Assembly (NCBI GenBank): GCA_963920665.1
Contig: OY987264.1
Span: 19,820,906 to 19,884,905 of the forward strand
Length of the DNA: 64,000 nt
Source: Straminergon stramineum
Taxonomy: Eukaryota; Streptophyta; Bryopsida; Hypnales; Calliergonaceae
Direction of reading: 5' to 3'
The notes under the pieces are model-generated. The model was not told where the DNA came from. It ran no database searches and saw only the letters and a program-made list of their open reading frames with translations. Made by a program: the position numbers and the translations under genes. This document shows, in pieces, positions 9,347 through 22,500 of the stretch. Position 1 is the stretch's first letter, and each line of letters begins with the position of its first letter.

Positions 9347-10480
9347 GCATGGCTACATTTATCCATGTACTTGACTCATATTATATTCATTCACATATAT
9401 TTTGATTGAATTGATTTGAAGCTTCTTGAATTTTCTAGTGAATACATTCTAGGAATATGGAAGGAAACTTGATTAGTCAATTGTTTTGAAGTTAATTCAT
9501 GTAAATGACTATAATTATGTACAACCCTATATCCTATTTTAGTAAGGCATATATGATATCAAAAGAAACTCTTTTTGTATTCTCCCAGATTTGTCCCATT
9601 TATAAACTTTTTCATTGTTTTTTGAATTCCATTGTTATCCCCTTAATTTACCATAGTGTCTCTAGTTTTTTTTATTCTCCTTTCTTATTTGGTATTTCTT
9701 CCCCATCTTTTTTGTTTCCCCATTTTTTTGGTTTCCTCATTTTTTTTCCCCATATTTTTTTCCTAATTTTTTCCTTTTCCATTTCTTTTTCTTTCCCTGT
9801 ATTTTTCTTCATATAATGTCTTATTCTTTTCCCATTTTGTTGCTTTCCCCCTTAACTTGTCATTTTCTAGTATATGTTTCAAGATGTCAACATTTGGCAG
9901 TACTTACAATCACGATGAAAAATCAATTTTAGATTTGCAAATTACATCTAGTAAAACACCTCAAGATTAGGGTGAGATATCTACTCAAAATCCACAATGG
10001 CTTGTGGTCATCATCTCACCCTAACCTTTAGGGTGGCAACTCATCCTATACATGTCTGCTTATAGTAGCGCATATTGGAAATTTGTATCCATATGCGATA
10101 GTCAGAAGACACAATTCTTTGTATGAATTACAGTCAGAAAAAAAATATTATAATTCACCTCCAACATAATATAAGTTTACTATACATTAAGTGGTTGGCA
10201 TGTTCTCTACTTTAGTTAATAAATAAATTGTTCTAATTATGCACAAAATTTTGAAAGTCTAAATGCATAGCCACCGAAAATTAGGACCCATAAAGTATAA
10301 AACTTTATCACAATCCACGGTCATAGGGGACACGATTATAGGTCACAAAATTTACTATAAATAGTAAGTTTTCCTCAATTTTTCCCAACAAAAATGTAAA
10401 CACAAATTTTCGGAGAAAAAATTTCAAAACAATAGGGTTTAGGGGCTCACCGCTCACAAGCTCCACACTCGCAGCTCGCA
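9347..10480. other. AT-rich spacer with a long pyrimidine-rich tract
   Basis: No gene seen. The plus strand at about 9560-9840 is almost pure T/C (runs such as TTTTTTTCCCC), giving a spurious Phe/Ser-rich frame. A polypurine/polypyrimidine tract of this length could form unusual DNA structure or be the tail of a transposon. Confidence 0.5.
9967..10024. repeat. Short inverted repeat (hairpin)
   Basis: TTAGGGTGAGAT at 9967-9978 is matched by ATCTCACCCTAA at 10013-10024, a 12-bp perfect stem with a 34-nt loop. It could be a transposon remnant. Function is unknown. Confidence 0.6.
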
Positions 10481-11700
10481 CGCTAGCGTCGTTGCATTTG
10501 AACTTCAGCATGACTAGTGTGCCATGTTCCATTACCACATCCAAAATAAAAATAAAGTGATTTTTCATTTTTTTTTCATTTGAAAATAACTCCAAAATTC
10601 AATATTTTTTATGCACAAAGGAAGACAAGGGCTTTGTTGCTGTGTGACACATTCAGTTCTTGGTATGAATAGAAAGCTTTGTACATGAAGGAGTGCAAGG
10701 GCTTTGTTTCATAGCATTTAGACATGTGATGTGAACATTATGGTTTCCAAAATAAAAGAGAGTTTGATTTGATTTTTTGATTCCTAAATTTTTTGAAATT
10801 CAATAACTTTCACACCCTAGGTCTCAACCCAACAAAACAAAGTCCATGTCCCCCTCCTTGCAAAGAACTTTCCAACAGTACCAAGAATGGCAATGGACAC
10901 TTCACGTTTTTATAAATCGGATTGTATCAAAGAAACAAAACATACAAACAATTAGATTTAAGGTATAGATCTTTTTTCATTTGAGCCAAACTAGTTAAAT
11001 AAATCTTATCAACCATGAAACCAACTTTACCTTAAGGCATAGTAAACTTTTCCTAGCTAGCATGTCCTGAATTGTTGCCACAATCAACATAAAAGTTAAA
11101 GTAATTTTCTAATTTTTTAATTCATAATTTTTTTGAAATTCAACATCTCTCACAACATATGTCCCAATGCCACTAAACAAAGCCCTTACACCCCTCCTTG
11201 TAGAAGGCTTTCCAATGGTACTAAGAATGTAACCAAGGGACATATAATTCTAGAGATTTCATCATAACAAAAAAAACCCACCTAATTTATGGTATGGAAG
11301 GCATACTTCACTACAACTAGTGTGCACTATGCCGTTGCCACAACCAAAATTAAAGTAAAAATATTTTTTTTAATTTGAAAAGACTTTAAACTTCAATATC
11401 TTTGATGCACAAAGGGGTGCATAAACTTTGTTGCGGTGTGACAAGTTGTGTTCTTGATTCGAATAGAAAGCTTTTATGCACAAAGGAGTGAAAGGGCTTT
11501 GACTCATGGCATTTGGACATGAGATGTGAAAGTTATGGTTTTTCCAAAATAAAAGATAATTTAATTCAATTTACTAATTCATAAAAACTTTGAAATTGTG
11601 CAAAGAGCTTTCTAACAATACTAAGAAGGTCACCAGAGGATTCACATCTTTTTAGATCTCAATGTATCAAACTAACTAACTAACTAATTTAAGGTAAAGA
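10480..11700. repeat. Diverged direct repeats of a dispersed family
   Basis: The block at about 10500-10960 recurs at about 11320-11690, with a partial copy near 11050-11230. Shared landmarks, in order, are ACTAGTGTGC...CCACAACCAAAATTAAAG, ATGCACAAAGGRGTGCA...CTTTGTTGC, GAATAGAAAGCTTT, and GGGCTTTGTTTCATAGCATT...GACATGTGATGTGAA. Copies of the same family lie near 43240-43530 and 55200-55460, there carrying the leading motif in reverse. The copies are non-coding and strongly diverged. Confidence 0.6.
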
Positions 11701-14492
11701 TTTGAAGTTGATTTCCTATAACTACATTTTCAAATATAAAATGACATAAAATTTTCTTTTATATTATAATATACAAATGCAACAATTTTTATGACCCTAA
11801 TTTAAATACAAGGATGCTCCCAATTCCTAAGATTATCAAAAAATATTAGGAGAAAGTAAGGTTTAGAAGTCACATTTGTATATCCTTTCATCAACAAGTG
11901 AGCCTTAAATAATAGCCCGCATTATGGAGAACTGTGACAAGTTTAAAAGCACCCAATGAAAATTCAAGAGTTTTTTGAGGCAAGATATTTATTCATAAAT
12001 TTATTATGAGTTCAAAGATATCAAATGAATGAGAACCAAAAAAATTTCAGAATTGAGAAAGAATTTTTATAAATTAGAAAATATAATAAAAACTTAAAGA
12101 CTATAAATTAATAAATATTTGAATATTCAAAACAAAAATCTAAAGTTTAAAATTTTTAAGAAAATTGAACTTTCATCATAAGAGAACATGAAAACAAGAC
12201 AACTAAATAAAATATTGAACAATGTCCAGAGTTAAAAAAAAATTGAATTTTTAAAAATTTAGTTAATTTAATTTATATACTCTATAGATCACTTTTGTAT
12301 AATGCCATCTAGAAAATAAGGTAACCCCAATTTTGACTTGCAAGAATATCTTTCAAAATTTGACCCTAATTTTTAGAACTATTTTTCATAACTAACCTAT
12401 TAAATTTTTTGTTTTATGCAATCTCGGTTAACACACCAAATTTCAATTTCAAAAACCAAAAATTCTAGTTTTCGTAAATTATTTTGTATGTTTTTTATTG
12501 TGTTACATAAGAATTGATTGAAAAATATAGTTGATGAATATTTTAAATTTTCTTGTGCAAATATTTAAAAAACCCATCAATATGCACATCTCACTTTTAG
12601 TAAAATAAAAAACATTACTTAGGAAAAATTTGCACTACAAAGAATTCAATGTCAAGGGGTCACTAATCAAAATTCAATTTTCTAATTAAAAAATGACATA
12701 TAAATTGAATTTGTGTATTCGTGTTGAAATTTTATTCAAAAATAAAATTGTGAAGAAAAAATATCTAAATCTAACCAAAAGCTCATACTCTACTTTTGAT
12801 TGAAATGAATTATAAAGGATAAAAAATTTTGTTGCTTAAATTATCGTTTGCTATGTTTTCTTGTTAGATTATGCTTGCCTTTTTTTACTATTTTTTCATT
12901 TATATGGAGTATTTTTAGCAAATGAATTTTTTTAACTCAACAGTTCATGCTTGATGAAATCATATAATCCATCTAATATGTGCATTTTCCCTTTCATGAA
13001 CTTTTTGACAATAACAACAAAATTTTAACATTTCATATCATTTAGATGTATGTGCACTCACAAAATAATTTTTTTTAATATGTGGACTTAATAGAAATGT
13101 TGTTGTACTAATAAATAGAATAAAGGTTGTAATTTCAATTTTATTCAAGTTTTATTTTGAATTTTTAAAATCTATTTAAAACTATTTCATCATAATATTT
13201 ATGAAACATAATTGATAATGACAATATACCACAACGTAGAAATTTTTATATAATTCTTTCATTTTAATTTGATAATAATGCCAAATGGTATCACAAGTGC
13301 TAATTTTTAATTGCAATTGCTAGGCCATTGCATACTATAGTTGCATTCTATTGTATAGTTTCACATTATTGCAAATTATGAAAGTTATTAAGAATCTCAG
13401 ATTGTTTATGAAGAATTTCATTTTCAAAGATCTCAAAAGCCACAATAACATTGTTTTACATTTATCCTAAACCATAATAGTGGAAAAATTATATTTAATA
13501 TCAATACACCCCTTTTGTAGTATGATATTTTTATTTTGTTCCAAAAATATTATTTTACTATCAATGTTTTTTCATACTAATTTTTATTTCTTCTAATTCA
13601 TTTGTAATTGATTCTAGCATCCCAATTATATGTTTGAGTCTTGTACAAAAGTATGGAATATTTTTGTATATTATAATAAAAATAGATAGAAATAGTGAAA
13701 TTTATAATTTTATAATAAAGTAAATTTTTAATAAATTTAAAAAAATGATTTGATCAAGAATTTTTTGATTATTTTAGAAGTTTAAATTTTATAATAATTT
13801 CAGTAGTTAAAAGTAATGAATATACTATTAATTAAAGAATTTTTTAAAATCAAATTGTAAGTTATCATTTGAAAAATTGTGGTAGTTAAAAACATGTTAA
13901 ATCAATCATTTTTAAATATAATTCTTCACCATTATATCCAATGAAATAAAACGTTCACATTTTCAATACAATGAGTGCAATTTTTGTATAACTATTAATA
14001 CTAAAACAAACTTGTCTTTTATTATAATAGATTTTAATTTTTGACATATCCAAATTTTATGAATAACACTTAAATTAAATGCAGAGATATTTTACATTAT
14101 TTTATTTTATTTAAAATAAACTTATACTATTTACTAAATTTAAATATAATGAATTCATACCAAAAATACAATCAAATTTTGATTTTATCAATAGTGACTT
14201 AAATCATATATGATTTGTAATAATATAATGAATAATAGATATAATAGACTAAAAGATTCATATTATAAATTTACAAGTTGAAAAAGCATATTCTTCAAGA
14301 AATGTTTTTTTTGGATAGGTTCAAATCATTAAACTAAGATGCAAGGTAAAATCTTTGTCTAGCATCATGTGCATGATGTAAAAATTTATTTCTTTTCCTA
14401 TAATATTTAAATGTAATAAAAAAGGCATCTAGTCATTAGCAATTTCAACCATTTTAAATTACATAGAGAAGGTTTTTGTGTCTTTATTAATT
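11700..14492. other. AT-rich spacer, no gene seen
   Basis: Very AT-rich, with stops in all frames. At about 12500-12660 there is a diverged copy of a repeat also found near 52995-53160 and 54790-54960 (landmarks TTGATTGAAAAA, then CATCAATATGCACATCT). Nothing else is recognisable by eye. Confidence 0.5.
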
Positions 14493-14867
14493 TTAATGAA
14501 CAAGATTGGCACTTGGAACAACATCATTGTCATTAGAAATTGGAACACCATCAACAAAAACCACTCCACGTAATATTGCACCTGTACCTTCAACTTTTAA
14601 ACTCAAGAAATAGCCTGCATCAAATGTTCCTTCTAATACACCAATCACTTGTTGTCCAATTAAGGAATTGTCAACAATAGGATAAAATAGTGTTTCTTCA
14701 TTTTCTGTCCTTTGTTTCTTTGAATCTGTAAAATCAAGGGTTTCATTAAAATTATGCTCTCCATCCTCAACACCTTCAACTCTTAACATTGTTGTTAATG
14801 AAATGGTCTTGCGAGGTCTTCCTCTTTTTCTCTTAATGGGTGGCATATCTCCACTTGTTACATCCAT
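14493..14867 (-). CDS. Small AT-hook protein with a conserved plant C-terminal block
   Basis: A single-exon frame of 124 residues with an ATG at 14867 and a stop just before PSANLVH ends at 14493. Residues 11-20 (IKRKRGRPRK) are a canonical AT-hook, which binds the minor groove of AT-rich DNA. The C-terminal third (GQQVIGVLEGTFDAGYFLSL..., then TGAILRGVVF and a DNDVVP tail, about residues 70-120) resembles the block that follows the AT-hook in larger plant nuclear proteins of unassigned role. The protein is much shorter than those relatives as I remember them, so it may be a compact gene, a retrocopy or a surviving exon. It sits isolated in AT-rich spacer with no intron. The coding frame is clearly less AT-rich than its flanks. 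A nuclear location is inferred from the AT-hook only. Confidence 0.6.
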   Translation of the reverse strand: MDVTSGDMPPIKRKRGRPRKTISLTTMLRVEGVEDGEHNFNETLDFTDSKKQRTENEETLFYPIVDNSLIGQQVIGVLEGTFDAGYFLSLKVEGTGAILRGVVFVDGVPISNDNDVVPSANLVH

Positions 14868-17800
14868 TTTTATTAAAATAAAATTTTTCTTTTCTTTTCA
14901 AGAGCAATCTGACAATAATTCATTGTAATTTGTTAAAATATTGTCATTTAAAAAATATTCAGAATGATGTTTGATATGTTTTTCCACCTTATAAAAATAA
15001 ATATTAAAAATCACTTACTCTAATTTTATAACACGTTTTAATTTGAGTAATGTGTGACTTGTAAATTATCAAAATTTAAAATATAAATTACATTGAACTT
15101 TAGATATGACAAAATATAACTTTGGATTACACAATTTGTTTTTTTACTTATATGGTTATTTTTTGAATAGTTGTACAATTAAATATTAAACATCATGTCT
15201 CTATATTGAATTTTAAAATGAATAATATGATAGAACTAAAATTAAAATCTAACATATATAAAATTAGATAAACTTTAGAATTCTAGAAATTGAATATAAA
15301 TTAAGGTCTAATCCTAATTTTTATTTTAAAAAATAGCATTCAAACAAGTATGGTTTGAATATTGATTCATTTTATAGATTAAAATTAAAAAATAAATCAT
15401 ACCCAAATTTAATGTGACCTTTTTTCTAATAGGATGGAATATGTTTCAATGATATCAAAACATATTCTCTTCTAATGAACTATTGAAGGCTATTGAATAT
15501 TTTATCTTATGTATTTTTGTAGGTTATATAAATTTTATGAAATAAATCTACTTTCTATGTCTATTAAATCTAAAAGTTGGTTATATTTCACTAAAAGTAT
15601 ATAAATGTTCACTTTGTAAATATATTTTGAATAATAGTGACTTGTAGTTTGGGGCTCATAGTGAGATTTAACCAACTTCATGTATGCCAATGAAATATAT
15701 TGATGTTCTTGTTACATTGCTATTGTATTCTATACTTGTTATTAGCATAGATAGATTCTAAATGCCTTTATTCATTGCACTAAGTTAACAAAATTATTAA
15801 GCCCCAAATTTCCTACAAGATTTGAATGAAATTTGAATTAATTTTATTGTCATGATTCACAATCATTGATTATTCCTATTTTAATTCCCACTAAATCAAA
15901 ATATTTAGATTATTTAAAAAAAATCTTTCTAATGGCACCTAAATTATAACCAGAATAGAGATTTTATTGTGTGTGAGTATTGTACATTAGTTTGAACAAA
16001 AGAATATAAAATTTTAATTTAAATGTGAATTAAAAAATAATATAATAATAATAAATCTTTAAAAAATTATTTTATATATTTCAAATTTCTCATAGAATGG
16101 ATTTTAAAATGTTTCAATAACACATGCATTTTGTCAAATGTATTTTGTAATATGAAAAGTCTCCAAACTTATTTATTATATTTTTCTATTATTAATTACA
16201 AAAATGGATCATGACAATAGAGATAATTATAATTTGCAATGATTTGTAGTATTTATTAAATTTTAGGAAAAATAAATAGTCTACTAGATAATTTCAAACT
16301 TAAGGTTAGGTGGAATATAATTTTTCTTGTTTGCAAGTTAGGTAGAATATACTTTTATTATTATTGTAGAGATATATTTTGTACCAATAAACCTTTCAAA
16401 AGCATTTTTTATAATCATACAACAAATGAATATTATCCTATACAATTTGAAATGTAGTAGAGTAAAGTTTATGATTAATGTACTAGTTTAAGATTAAGTT
16501 TTTATATTATTTTCTTGATTGATTTTTTATTTTATAATTTATATTTTTATCAGAGATCTATGAATCGAAAGTAACAATGACTCTTTGCAAAATAATACCC
16601 TATTTTAAATGTACTAGTACGTACCATGTAAATATAAAATTTTATTACATTAATTATTAGAATTATATCTCATAAATATGAAGATTGTTGTAGAAATAAT
16701 ATGATTATTGGGGAGAAATTAGGGTTCTAATGTATTAATAGGGACCACACAATAAATTGGATGGATGAAAATGTAACTAATTTATATATTCAATGTTATT
16801 ACAATATTCAACACATAAATTAGCAATTTATTTTTAAAAATCACTTAGATCTAAAATGAATTAATTTCTTTGACTATTTTCATGTATTGCTAATATGATT
16901 GAATCTCATTGAAATGAATTAGAACCAAAATTTTGTGTTATAACTCAAAACTAAAATGAACACTAGAATCAAAGGAATTTGAAGGAACCAAATCATCTGC
17001 ATTACCAATGATGATCAAGTGAATTTTTTTTTTTTAACATGAAGTCATGTGGATATCAAACCAGATTTCACCACCTCACAATATTGCAAGGATATTTGGT
17101 AGTTGGACTTCATTGATATCACAAAGACTAATTGCCAAATTGCCTATTTACAAATATCAAATTCAATCTAAACAAAAATTTGATAAAGTTAGTTGAAAGT
17201 TGGATGAAAAAGTTGGATCACACATTCCTCCACGTTGTAACATGCTACAAATCAATAACAATGCAAAATAGAATATTGTTTGTATTACAATTAATAGACC
17301 CTAATGTCCTTATATATTTTCTTTGGCCAACCTTATATGCTAACCAAATATTTGTAGAGATAGTGAAATACGTTCCTTCTTAAGAGATAACTTGTGCATC
17401 AAAGTCTAAAAACATCTTGAAGCAACTCAACATCCATCTCATTGTTGCCTATTGATTATAAAACAAGCATCTAAAAACCATTCTATCACAAATTTAGATT
17501 TTCATATATTGTCAAAAAAATAAAGGAAAAGGTGCACTCTCTACTTGCATCAATGATTTGTACTTATTAAAACTTTAAATCATTTAACTAAAAATAGAAT
17601 AAAATTTAAGACATATGAGCTTTTTATTTTTAATTCAAATCAAATCTTAAGAAAAATAATTTGAAAAACTTATATTGCATTGTAGCTAGTTTTGGGATGC
17701 AAGAATATATCAAAGTTAATAAATAGTCAAATGAATATAAAATATAAAATCAACTATCAAATAATATTTATTTTGTAGCAAAGTTTCTAATATAACTATT

Positions 17801-19553
17801 GGTATTTCATTGAAGATAAAGATTTATAAATTCAATTTCAACAACTGCCTATAGTATTGTGAACTCTATGAGTACTTCAATTATTAGTTTTGAAAATACA
17901 AAACTAAGGGAACTTAAAATAAAATTTAAAATCCTTGACGATACAATCAAGGATAAAACTATGACCTATTTTCTTCCTAAAATACAACTAAGTTGTAAGT
18001 ACTTGAATGAATCATGAAAATTTCATGTAATGCTAGGACGTAATTGTCACATCATATGTATACAGTATTCATGTATATATATCATAATAAATTCATAATC
18101 CTATAATGCTCAATTGAGATAGTACAATTGTATCAATTGAGGTTGAGAATAAGTGGATAGACTTCCACATGCTAGCAAAGTTGGCAAAGGTTTGAGACAA
18201 ATGCCAAAGTCACTAATACCTTTGCCTACATGGGCAAACAAAGCAATTGTCATTCCCTTCCATGTGAGTTGAAAAAGCCTTGTTGTCAAAGTATTTTCAA
18301 GTGTGATGACTTTCACAAGATGATGCTATCAATTCTTTCATAGTTCTCAAAATAGAGTTTTATTCAAATTGGGTGTATGATATTGTTGACAAACTCTAAA
18401 GAATACCACAATCTACAACAATTTAAGATAAAACAACCGACCATGGTCAAAATTAGGAGTTTGCCCACATGCCATTACTAAATTTTTGTAATTTTGTTCC
18501 CGCATAAAGACAAATGTGAGATACAACAACAATTGAAATTAAATTATTTTGTCAAAATAGGAATTTGTTATGAAGCAACAACAACACAAGCAAGACAACC
18601 AGTAGAGTTCTTCTCCTCTAAAACTTACGTCTTTGACAAATTTCGACACACATGGAAGTCCATAATACCCCATAATAACATATTCAATGTGAGCTCTTTG
18701 TTTGATCGAGAGGGGCCATATAACCCAAGCTAAAGTAAACTAGCCCATAACCACCAACTTCTTGAATCTGCCATCATACTTTTGGCCCCATTTCGACCAC
18801 AAAACTCATCTAAATCTGTCCATTTTTTGACAATTTCAATACATTAATGGCAATAGGGGTTGAGGTGTCAAGCCTTCATTGGTGAATACTCAAGTGCTAA
18901 TAGATATATGGAATGGCAATTATATATAGGACATTTATGAGTCTAGCCTATTGATGGTTTTGTAATTTTAAGGGTAGACCACATTAGAAAATCATAGATA
19001 TTACAATTTTAATCAAAAAATTATAATTCCACTTGGGTTTGATTTGTGAAACATGCACACACCTCTAAAAAAATATGTGCCTCTCTTGGAGTTGGCCCAA
19101 AGATAGTCAAATTGCAAATCAAGGTAGTAATAGGCTTCTCTACCTTATTGTGTTCAATCATAGCCCTTCAATGAGCCACAAAAGGCACACTCTTTGACAT
19201 TCGTCATTCATGTACTGTAACCCTTCTCAAACCACCCAACTTTCAAAGGTTACCTAATCCATACTTCAGGGCAATGAACAAAGTTTTTTTTCCTGATTCA
19301 TAATTGGAAGCTCCAAGTAATCAATTACAACGGATATGCTTTCACCAGACCTGTTGTCAAATACCCAAGCTTCAATCTCCGAGCCTCTATAAAGAACTAC
19401 ATATAAATGATGCTGTCCAAAGAACAGCAGAAATGAGAACTGCGACGCCCCATGAGTGATGGAAGGCCGCGTATGAATTAGAATCTATGACAAATGCCAT
19501 GAGGAAATAATCGGAGGAGCTGGTTCAGGAGTCAGGACCTTTAAATTTGCATG
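14868..19553. other. AT-rich spacer between the AT-hook gene and the DUF819 gene
   Basis: No gene supported. Short frames near 17132-17383, 18110-18316 and 18494-18733 lack recognisable motifs and may be remnants of old elements. The part next to 19553 is the presumed 3' untranslated region of the DUF819 gene. It carries a short open stretch around 19280-19500 (minus) that I do not treat as a gene. Confidence 0.45.
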
Positions 19554-22500
19554 TCAAGCTCTTGACAGAAGTACGGAGGCCTGAAGCATGGGTTTCAGGA
19601 ATTGTGTGCCCACCAAGCAACCAACTGCTGTCCCTATTGTGTACCCAAGTGTGCCCACCAACAAAGCAGGTCTTACCTACACAGACACAATGAGAGAGGT
19701 AAGGTATGTGCACCCAAGATTGACGCTGTTAGCAACTTGGCACATTTACTATTATTAGAAATATATATCTGGATTGGCAAATGAAAGAGAATTGCAACGC
19801 AATTTTGCGTCCTTTAGCTTAGATGATGAAAATAGCCCACGCCACGGTCATCAAGTAATCCAACTAGAGTGAGTATTGCACTGAATATTTTTATACTGAT
19901 GTAGAAGCATACAAATAATGCATCATGATTCAGGAGAAGACCGACTTACAAGACTTTGCCAACGTTTTGCACTAGCCATGGCTGCCGCAGTTGCAGGCCC
20001 TCCAACATTTGCATTTGATGCAATCAACGACTGCATTTGGTTGATGAACCATGACACTGTTAGAAACTTCGTCAGGTAACCATACAAAGGGAAGTTAAAG
20101 CCAGGGTTTGCAAGAAGACTATGTACTGTACATGCATGATGAGAAACAGGATTATGACGTTACCGTGCGCATGGGAATTCCAGACCATTTGCCTAGAACC
20201 AGAGTCACCGCTAGATGGACCTGACAGCATAGATAAGGACACATGTTAATGCTTGCGTGCATATTTGGGTGGCATACCTGATACACTGCGCATTTTGTTA
20301 GAGTCAAGAAACTAACATAGACAAGCCTTAGATCTCTGCTATGCTGAACCCTGAGCTCTGAAAGGCGTGTAATAACTCACTTACCGATAAAAGTATAACG
20401 ATGAACCCAAAGAGAGGCCAGCCTGCTGCAAACGCTTCGTTCACCTGAGTCGATGCGCCAACCTACACAAAAGAAAGGTGAAACATTTAGGGATTTCAAC
20501 CATTTCTACAGACTGCCGAACATAAATTTCTTCTATATCAGCCCATAAGAAAACAGACAACATCCAGGAACCTAGTAACCACAGTAAATTTAACAATTGC
20601 CGGTAGACATGTTCATTCAAATAATGTAGAGTCACGGACGGTACCACTGAAAAGAAAAGAAGCATAAGTAAACCGCCAAATGACTGTGCCCCTGCGAAGT
20701 AAGAGGCGCTTCTGCCATTGATCTTTTCCCCCCACTTGCTAGAAACCGCTGATCCCAAAGCAGAGAAAAAGGAGGCAACAACAGCCATCATAGCCAAACC
20801 TGATCCTGGAGGTTCAAATAAGCAAAAAATCAGCTCGAATATTATGCCAAGGTGCCTGAAATCTCAATCGCACATTCAGAACATTGTAAAGGCTACACAA
20901 TGGTGACCCGTTGATCTCATCATGATAGGATATAACTTAGCCCTTGATTGCTGTTCATTACAGTGTCCATTTCATAGTATCGATTCTTGTGTGTATGAAG
21001 GAGAGGTAAATATTTTTAGTAAACAAGTCGCATGAAATGTAAACTAACCTGCAAACTGAGGGGGCAGCACTGAAGCAATCCAATTTCCAATCATACATGC
21101 GCTTGCTGCAGCAGCCGTGGTAAGAGCCAATGATTCCACTGTTGGGTTTCCTGCTGGTTCCGCTTGAAATTCCTCTGATCAAGAACGAAATACAAATTAC
21201 GATGGGTGCCCAAAAGAGCAGTAACTAAACAGTGCGTTGAACACAAATAATATAGCTGAAACATTTCTTTAAATGGTGGAAGCTGAACGTACGAGATGGC
21301 ATGCAGGAAAAAAAGTACTACTGGAATCGACTCATGTCCTGTTTTGTTGTACATAAACGGCATGGTCTGAAAGGAGATGAAGTGCTGAATTATATATTAT
21401 CCCGAGGACAGTAGTCATTCTACAAGTCACGATATGTCCCCTTTCATTTGACCCAACTTCAATTCTTATTCTGCAGTTCAATGAATTTTGATTCAACTTG
21501 TTACTTTTTTGGAATGACGACAAGGCAAGCTTGCATGCACTCAATCCAGGTTGAGTTTTCTCCCTAAACTGAGGGTTTGATCCAACTCTTGCAACTCCAA
21601 GCCAGAAAGTCACAAAGAAGTGTCAAGTTTTTTTGCACCACAAATGGTGCTAGATTTTTTAACTCCTCTTTGTGACTTGGAGTTGCAAGGGGGGAACCAA
21701 ACCTCAACTTAAAGAGGAGACAACTCAATGTGATTAGAATGCATACAAACATTGTGGCTCAAAGTTGCAAAGAGTGGGACCAATCCTTCAATTCGTGATT
21801 TAAAGGATAACCCTAGTGATCCAGCTAATAGTCTCCTCAGAGAATGAAGTCCAGCAGCATGGATATAAAAACTCTAGTGACAAAGAGTAGGGAATACGTT
21901 AGGTACCAGTAGCAATCTCAGTACTGAGCTCTTGACCACCTGCCGGGATAGCCATTATGACACCAAAATACACAGCCATAGCAAGATTATCAGCAGCCAT
22001 GCCGGCTGCCAATAGACTAGGCGACATTCCCAGTGCCTGCACATAAGAACACGCAGAAAAAACACCCTCGGATTACCGCCGATTTTAAGAAAGCAATGCG
22101 CAAAATTTCGTGCATAATTGGTTTACATTGTCATATGGTAACAGCCCTCTATCTTCACCGTACCTGAGCAGTGGCGGCATAGTTAATAGATCCACCAATG
22201 TATGTAGCACACAGTGATGATGCAATCTGGTGACAATCAGCAATTCGCTCAATCAGTTCATTTTCGCGTCAAGAAAAATAAAGGCGGCAACAGAAGAGCT
22301 TCCATCATGCAAATCTAGCCTGTGCAAAGTTAAGCATTGATGTTAGGAAGCGTCTCAGCTTAGGAAATAAATATAAATTCAATCACATATTGTATCGGCT
22401 AGATTGATAGCTCTAATTCCAGTAGAATTTCATGATGAAATCTCCGAAATCTCTACCTTCCAACCACCTGAGCCAAGCAAGCTTCCCAATGCCTTGAACG

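Noticed and set aside
9505..9816. 103-codon Phe/Ser-rich plus-strand frame
   Set aside because: It is the translation of a T/C-rich tract with no complexity and no relatives that I recognise.
4836..9900. Long terminal inverted repeats of the MULE-like element
   Set aside because: I compared both flanks by eye and found no convincing matching ends or 9-bp target duplication.
17132..18733. Short frames in the AT-rich spacer (possible retrotransposon remnants)
   Set aside because: No reverse transcriptase, integrase, protease or capsid motif can be recognised, and there are no long terminal repeats in view.
19280..19500. Open minus-strand stretch ending VVIDYLELP... downstream of the DUF819 stop
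   Set aside because: It lacks a start, lies where the 3' untranslated region should be, and shows no family motif.
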